Of a DNA stretch of 18,154 bases, positions 14,837 to 18,154 are shown in pieces. A program made the position numbers and the translations under genes. Below the pieces are notes generated by a model. That model was not told the DNA's origin. It made no database searches and saw only the letters and a program-made list of their open reading frames with translations. Source of the stretch: Hyphomicrobiales bacterium (lineage in GTDB: Bacteria; Pseudomonadota; Alphaproteobacteria; Rhizobiales; Aestuariivirgaceae); NCBI GenBank assembly GCA_025356765.1, contig JANXRO010000188.1:1-18154 (forward strand). Reading direction: 5' to 3'. Position 1 is the first letter of the stretch. Each line of letters starts with the position of its first letter.

Positions 14837-15415
14837 ATGCTCCGCCCCGCTGCCTCTTCCATTCGACCTCAAATTCAATGGCGTGATTGTGGCTACATCG
14901 CACGAAGTTTAAACCCGCGTGATGCAAACGAACGTTACCTGGGTTGGCTTCAAAACGCCGAGTTGATGGCTGCCCTGAACATGCCCGCACGAAAACTATC
15001 GTTGGCCGAGTTAAGCGCAAACATTGCCAGTTTTGACCAACGCAGCAAACTGCTTCTCGGTATCTATCGGGACCTTCCTGAACCTGATTTCATTGGCATT
15101 TTTATTATTGACCTCTATCTCGATCACCGGCTTGCACGGGTAAGCGGATTTCTGGGTGAAAAAGGCCCGCACAAAAATTTCATGGCCTTTACAAAAAGCG
15201 CATTTGACCATCTCTTCAAAAGCCGCGGCGTTGAAAAAATCGGCGCGCAAGTGGCGGTCAATAATACTGCGGCGATTGCTGCCTGCTGGGCTTTGGGCCT
15301 ACGCCAAGAAGGATTGCTGCGCGGAGAAATTAGAAAATTTGACGGAAGCGGACGCATCGATCAAATCGCCTACGGCTTGCTTCGCGATGAATGGAAGAAG
15401 CCACAAGTCAAATAG
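14837..15415 (+). CDS. GNAT family N-acetyltransferase (RimJ/RimL-like)
   Basis: This 192-residue cytosolic protein has the GNAT fold that transfers an acetyl group from acetyl-CoA to an amine. The N-terminal part reads ARSLNPRDANERYLGWLQNAEL, like RimJ/RimL relatives. The core strand LARVSGFLGEKG leads to the acetyl-CoA region, and the C-terminal block VNNTAAIAACWALGLRQEGLLRGEI is the classic neighbour-to-cofactor motif. Acceptors of relatives range from ribosomal protein N termini to sugars and antibiotics; the substrate is unknown. The ATG at 14837 is preferred over TTG 14828 because AAGGA (14821-14825) is too close to the TTG. The end meets the outer-membrane protein gene tail-to-tail five bases away. 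Confidence 0.85.
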   Translation: MLRPAASSIRPQIQWRDCGYIARSLNPRDANERYLGWLQNAELMAALNMPARKLSLAELSANIASFDQRSKLLLGIYRDLPEPDFIGIFIIDLYLDHRLARVSGFLGEKGPHKNFMAFTKSAFDHLFKSRGVEKIGAQVAVNNTAAIAACWALGLRQEGLLRGEIRKFDGSGRIDQIAYGLLRDEWKKPQVK

Positions 15416-15420
15416 GCCAA

Positions 15421-16002
15421 TTAGAAATGCAAGTTGATACCGATCCGAGCCACGTTATCCTGGAAAGAATATTCTTGTTGGCTAAGATCAATGTGCAGCA
15501 ATTCCGCTTTTAAACTAAATTTAGGCGTAACTGCGACTTCCACGCCTGTGCCGACCACCCAACCAAACTGCAATGCTGGTCCAACTCTAGAAGCCGTCGT
15601 AATATTTTGCACACCCATATCACCGAAAGCCAAACCACCGGTGCCATAGAACAACACATTATTGCTACTAAATCCGACACGACCGCGCGCGGTGCCATAC
15701 CAACCTGGTTGTGCGCGATAAGTATCCTTCGCCGTCACGTCAATTTGGCTGCCTGTTATAAAATTTGCATCAATTTCGGCACCATAGACAAAGTTATCAG
15801 ATGTGAAATTATAACCCATATCGGCACCAGCGCTAAATGCACTATTGGAGCCAGTCGCAGTCACAAGATCAGTGATTTGAAGAGTTGAATTATCCAAATT
15901 ACCCTGAACACCAACATACGGACCAGACCAATCAAAATTATTGTCAGCGAAAGCCGGACAAGTCATCGCCATCAAACCGCAGGTGAACAGTAATCGTTTC
16001 AT
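15421..16002 (-). CDS. Outer-membrane beta-barrel protein (Omp25/Omp31-like)
   Basis: This is a 193-residue exported protein. The signal peptide MKRLLFTCGLMAMTCPAFA is probably cleaved before DNN. The mature part opens with FDWSGPYVGVQGN, the usual first strand of the alphaproteobacterial Omp25/31 group (PF13505). It alternates polar and hydrophobic residues through about eight strands (AGADMGYNF, VYGAEIDANF, GWYGTARGRVGF, VLFYGTGGLAFGD, PALQFGWVVGTGVEV, FSLKAELLHIDL) and ends in IGINLHF, with the C-terminal aromatic needed for BAM insertion. An AAAGGGG seven bases upstream fits the start. It may be a structural surface protein linked to membrane stability; transport is not implied. Confidence 0.88.
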   Translation of the reverse strand: MKRLLFTCGLMAMTCPAFADNNFDWSGPYVGVQGNLDNSTLQITDLVTATGSNSAFSAGADMGYNFTSDNFVYGAEIDANFITGSQIDVTAKDTYRAQPGWYGTARGRVGFSSNNVLFYGTGGLAFGDMGVQNITTASRVGPALQFGWVVGTGVEVAVTPKFSLKAELLHIDLSQQEYSFQDNVARIGINLHF

Positions 16003-16102
16003 AAAAAAGCCCCTTTAGAAGCACTTTCCTAGCTGTTAACGCGATTCTTTGATACTACCCTAAGGTTGTCTCAATTATTTAGCCGCAATTAGAATTGAAA
16101 CC

Positions 16103-16924
16103 TCAAACCCCAATCTCCAAAACTTCATGGCGGGGAAAACCCATGGTGCCATAGGCTGTTAGTGTTTCTGATCCGCCTGCTCTGGCTGACGTTAAAATCA
16201 CTGTTCCGTGTGCTGGCACATCATGGTTCTGGCCCTTCAAAACAGTTTCTTCGGCCACGTCAGCCACGCGCCGCGCAATGGCGGGCGACGGATCAATGTA
16301 AATTACCGGCCAAGGTGCCACTTCGTTGATTTCGTCTGTTAACAGCGGGTAATGCGTGCACCCCAAAACCACCACATCAGTGCGCCCACCATCACGTTTG
16401 CGAAACACGGGGGCCACCTCATCTTTCAACTCTGCCATATCAACCGCATGGCCACGCAATTTCTGTTCAGCAATCTCGGCCAAGCGCGGCGCGCCATGCA
16501 AAAACACTTTGCAGTGAAACGCATAAGTGTGGATCAGTGAATGCGTATATTCGCGGTTCACTGTGCCCGGCGTTGCCAAAACCCCAATGATGCCAGATTT
16601 GGTTTGTGCTGCCGCTGGTTTGATGGCCGGAACCGTGCCCACAAACGGCACTTGATAAGCATCGCGCAAAGCGGCCATGGCAATTGTGCTGGCGGTGTTG
16701 CACGCAATCACGACCACATCTGGCTTAACTCTTGCGATCAGTGCGCCCAACACTTTCACAATGCGCAAGCGCAGCGCTTCTTCCTTCCACGCGCCGTAGG
16801 GAAAGCCGGCGTTGTCGGCAGAATAAACCAAATGCGCATCTGGCAATTGTTTGGCCACGGCATTGGCCACAGTCAGGCCACCCATGCCAGAATCAAACAA
16901 AAGAATGCGTGGTTTAGTCATCAT
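16103..16924 (-). CDS. murI: Glutamate racemase
   Basis: This enzyme makes D-glutamate for peptidoglycan by a cofactor-free two-cysteine mechanism. It has 273 residues, a normal length. The first motif is FDSGMGGLTV (10-19), the catalytic Cys75 lies in ACNTAS and the second Cys189 in LGCTHYP, with His191. The substrate-binding Tyr-Gly is in FPYGAW (41-46). The first of two adjacent ATG codons overlaps the TGA of the methyltransferase gene (ATGA), so the two are co-translated. The upstream gene is the only visible operon partner. Confidence 0.95.
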   Translation of the reverse strand: MMTKPRILLFDSGMGGLTVANAVAKQLPDAHLVYSADNAGFPYGAWKEEALRLRIVKVLGALIARVKPDVVVIACNTASTIAMAALRDAYQVPFVGTVPAIKPAAAQTKSGIIGVLATPGTVNREYTHSLIHTYAFHCKVFLHGAPRLAEIAEQKLRGHAVDMAELKDEVAPVFRKRDGGRTDVVVLGCTHYPLLTDEINEVAPWPVIYIDPSPAIARRVADVAEETVLKGQNHDVPAHGTVILTSARAGGSETLTAYGTMGFPRHEVLEIGV

Positions 16925-17733
16925 GGCCCCTCTTTGCGCCGCAAATGCATGCGGGTGAGTGACGAGACAATGCCTCGCAAAGATTTAACTTCCTGTTGCG
17001 AAAGGCCGCTGCGCGCAAACATGTTGCGAATATTGCGCATCACAGTGGGCCTTTTATCCGGCGATTTAAAAAAGCCTGCTGTGGCAAGCTCATCTTCCAA
17101 ATGTTCATAAAAACCAAAAAGCTCGTCTTTTGAGGCAAGCTCGGAATTTGGCATCCGCATACCAGGACCCGAAAGTGCAGCCAACTCAGAAGTCTCCTGC
17201 CCCAGTGACGTAGCCAAAGGTTTGAACCATTCATAGCCAACCAACAAAACTGCCTGCGCAATATTCAAAGATGCATAGGCCGGATTAACCGGTGCAGAAA
17301 TAATCACATCTGCTTTTGAAATTTCATCATTGGTCAGGCCCCAACGTTCGCGGCCAAACAAAATGGCAAGCTTTTCGCCTCGTGCAATGCGTATGTGCAT
17401 GTCAGCCGAAGCCTGTTCAGGTGTCATCACTTCTTTCACCATGTCGCGCGGCCGCGCAGTGGTGGCATAAATGAAATTGAACTCGCTCAAACCCTGTTCA
17501 AACGAATCATAAATTTTCAACTTTTCAACGGTGTCTGCGGCACCCGAAGCCGCGTTAATGGCGCGCTCTCTGTCCCAGCCTTCACGAGGTGTGACAAGGC
17601 GCAAATCCATCAAGCCAAAATTCGCCATGGCGCGGGCCGCCATGCCAATGTTTTCACCAAGCTGGGGGTTTACCAGCACGATTGAAGGTGAAGGGCCAAA
17701 TGCCGTTTCGCGCGTTTTGTCTGTTCCAGCCAT
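16921..17733 (-). CDS. trmJ: SpoU-family tRNA/rRNA 2'-O-methyltransferase (TrmJ-like)
   Basis: This is a 270-residue SPOUT methyltransferase that uses S-adenosylmethionine. The three SpoU motifs are present: VNPQLGENIGMAARAMANFG (21-40, with Asn28 and catalytic Arg34), LFGRERWGLTNDEI (125-138), and SAPVNPAYASLNIAQAV (146-162), which forms the knotted cofactor site. The N-terminal catalytic domain plus an extended C-terminal part (about residues 200-270, ending in a basic helix) fits TrmJ, which methylates position 32 of tRNA. The exact target is inferred from the family (TrmH group 1). It is translated ahead of murI with a four-base overlap. Confidence 0.85.
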   Translation of the reverse strand: MAGTDKTRETAFGPSPSIVLVNPQLGENIGMAARAMANFGLMDLRLVTPREGWDRERAINAASGAADTVEKLKIYDSFEQGLSEFNFIYATTARPRDMVKEVMTPEQASADMHIRIARGEKLAILFGRERWGLTNDEISKADVIISAPVNPAYASLNIAQAVLLVGYEWFKPLATSLGQETSELAALSGPGMRMPNSELASKDELFGFYEHLEDELATAGFFKSPDKRPTVMRNIRNMFARSGLSQQEVKSLRGIVSSLTRMHLRRKEGP

Positions 17734-17782
17734 GGCGGTTCAAATAGCCGCAGTGACTTAAAAGCAAAAGCCCAAATAATAG

Positions 17783-17830
17783 TTGACACATTCACTCGGA
17801 AATATTACCCGAGTATTCTAGTCGGTAATA
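17783..17830 (+). promoter_or_regulatory. Promoter with overlapping inverted repeats upstream of the cupredoxin gene
   Basis: ACTCGG at 17794-17799 and CCGAGT at 17809-17814 form a perfect dyad with a nine-base spacer. A third half-site AGTCGG lies at 17820-17825. A plausible promoter TTCACT (17791-17796), 17 bases, TATTCT (17814-17819) is fully covered by these sites, so a bound protein would block it. The dyad resembles Rrf2/IscR-type sites in layout. That and iron control are inference from the gene it precedes. The trmJ promoter points the other way from the same gap. Confidence 0.5.
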
Positions 17831-17848
17831 ACGTCAACGGAGAAATAA

Positions 17849-18154
17849 ATGCGCCACTTTATTTTGCTAACGGCCCTGCTCACATCCACTGCTGCCTTTG
17901 CTGATGATCTTGTAACCTATGAAGTAACCCTGAAAGGTGCTGCCTTTGATCATCCCGAAATTAAAGTGCCGGCAGGCAAACCCTTCATTATCAAAATGAC
18001 CAATGCGAATGCCGCCGCAGCAGAACTTGAAGCAAAAGATCTGAAGATTGAAAAAGTTGCCGCCGCCAATTCCAGCATCGTGGCCCGCGTTGGCGCAATG
18101 AAGCCCGGTAAATACCTGTTCGTGGACGAGTACCAAGAAGATGTTGCCAAAGGC
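17849..18154 (+). CDS. Periplasmic cupredoxin-like domain protein, partial (right edge)
   Basis: The first 102 codons are present. A signal peptide MRHFILLTALLTSTAAFA is likely cut before DDL. The mature part has the single-domain cupredoxin_1 pattern (PF13473): VTLKGAAFDHPEIKVPAGKPFIIKMTN, then AELEAKDLKIEKVAAANS, and MKPGKYLFVDEYQEDVAKG. This subgroup is usually encoded beside FTR1-type iron permeases and P19-like proteins and is thought to help periplasmic iron or copper handling. No cysteine is visible in the mature part, so a classical blue-copper site is unlikely. GGAG seven bases upstream supports the ATG at 17849. The expected partner genes would lie beyond the edge. Confidence 0.85.
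   Translation, partial: MRHFILLTALLTSTAAFADDLVTYEVTLKGAAFDHPEIKVPAGKPFIIKMTNANAAAAELEAKDLKIEKVAAANSSIVARVGAMKPGKYLFVDEYQEDVAKG

Overview
The window looks like a chromosomal core segment of an alphaproteobacterium, probably Hyphomicrobiales (Rhizobiales) or a near relative, with roughly balanced base composition. Supporting this are the DUF1476 zeta-type F1-ATPase inhibitor divergent from purC, the small-type PurL working with separate PurS and PurQ, a cysteine-free S4, the rpsD / murI / SpoU-methyltransferase neighbourhood and an Omp25-like outer-membrane protein. No phage, insertion sequence, CRISPR array, tRNA or rRNA was seen. TGA is a normal stop here (purS, murI, trmJ, slyX and several overlapping gene pairs end in it).

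Left end (1-3331). A minus-strand NitT/TauT-type ABC importer runs in the order substrate-binding protein, ATPase, permease, and the permease runs off the left edge. The ATPase reading frame is cut by one in-frame TGA. Divergent from it is a Tat-type metallophosphoesterase with a one-base frameshift exactly at its GHTH metal-binding motif. Two adjacent loci are therefore broken, while every other full-length gene here looks intact.

Region 3332-7046, minus strand. A tightly packed set reads zeta ATPase inhibitor, HpcH/HpaI-type aldolase, nicotinate-phosphoribosyltransferase-like protein (joined by 1-base and 4-base overlaps). After a separate promoter come an L,D-transpeptidase with a very histidine-rich linker and an SDR oxidoreductase.

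Region 7236-13593, purine synthesis. purC, purS and purQ are contiguous on the plus strand. purL follows about 2.5 kb later, separated by a tail-to-tail minus-strand saccharopine-dehydrogenase-like/DUF4166 protein and an 812-base gap rich in inverted repeats. Together these genes supply FGAM synthase (PurSQL) and SAICAR synthetase.

Region 13601-18154. slyX and rpsD lie on the minus strand with a terminator between them. A GNAT acetyltransferase and an outer-membrane barrel protein follow, facing each other. murI and a TrmJ-like tRNA methyltransferase form a minus-strand pair with a 4-base overlap. At the right edge is the start of a secreted cupredoxin-like protein whose promoter is overlaid by a strong dyad.

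The clearest items for a second look are the two gene lesions, the His-rich transpeptidase linker, the structured gap before purL, the leader of rpsD and the operator-like dyad before the cupredoxin gene. I found no convincing wholly new multi-gene system.
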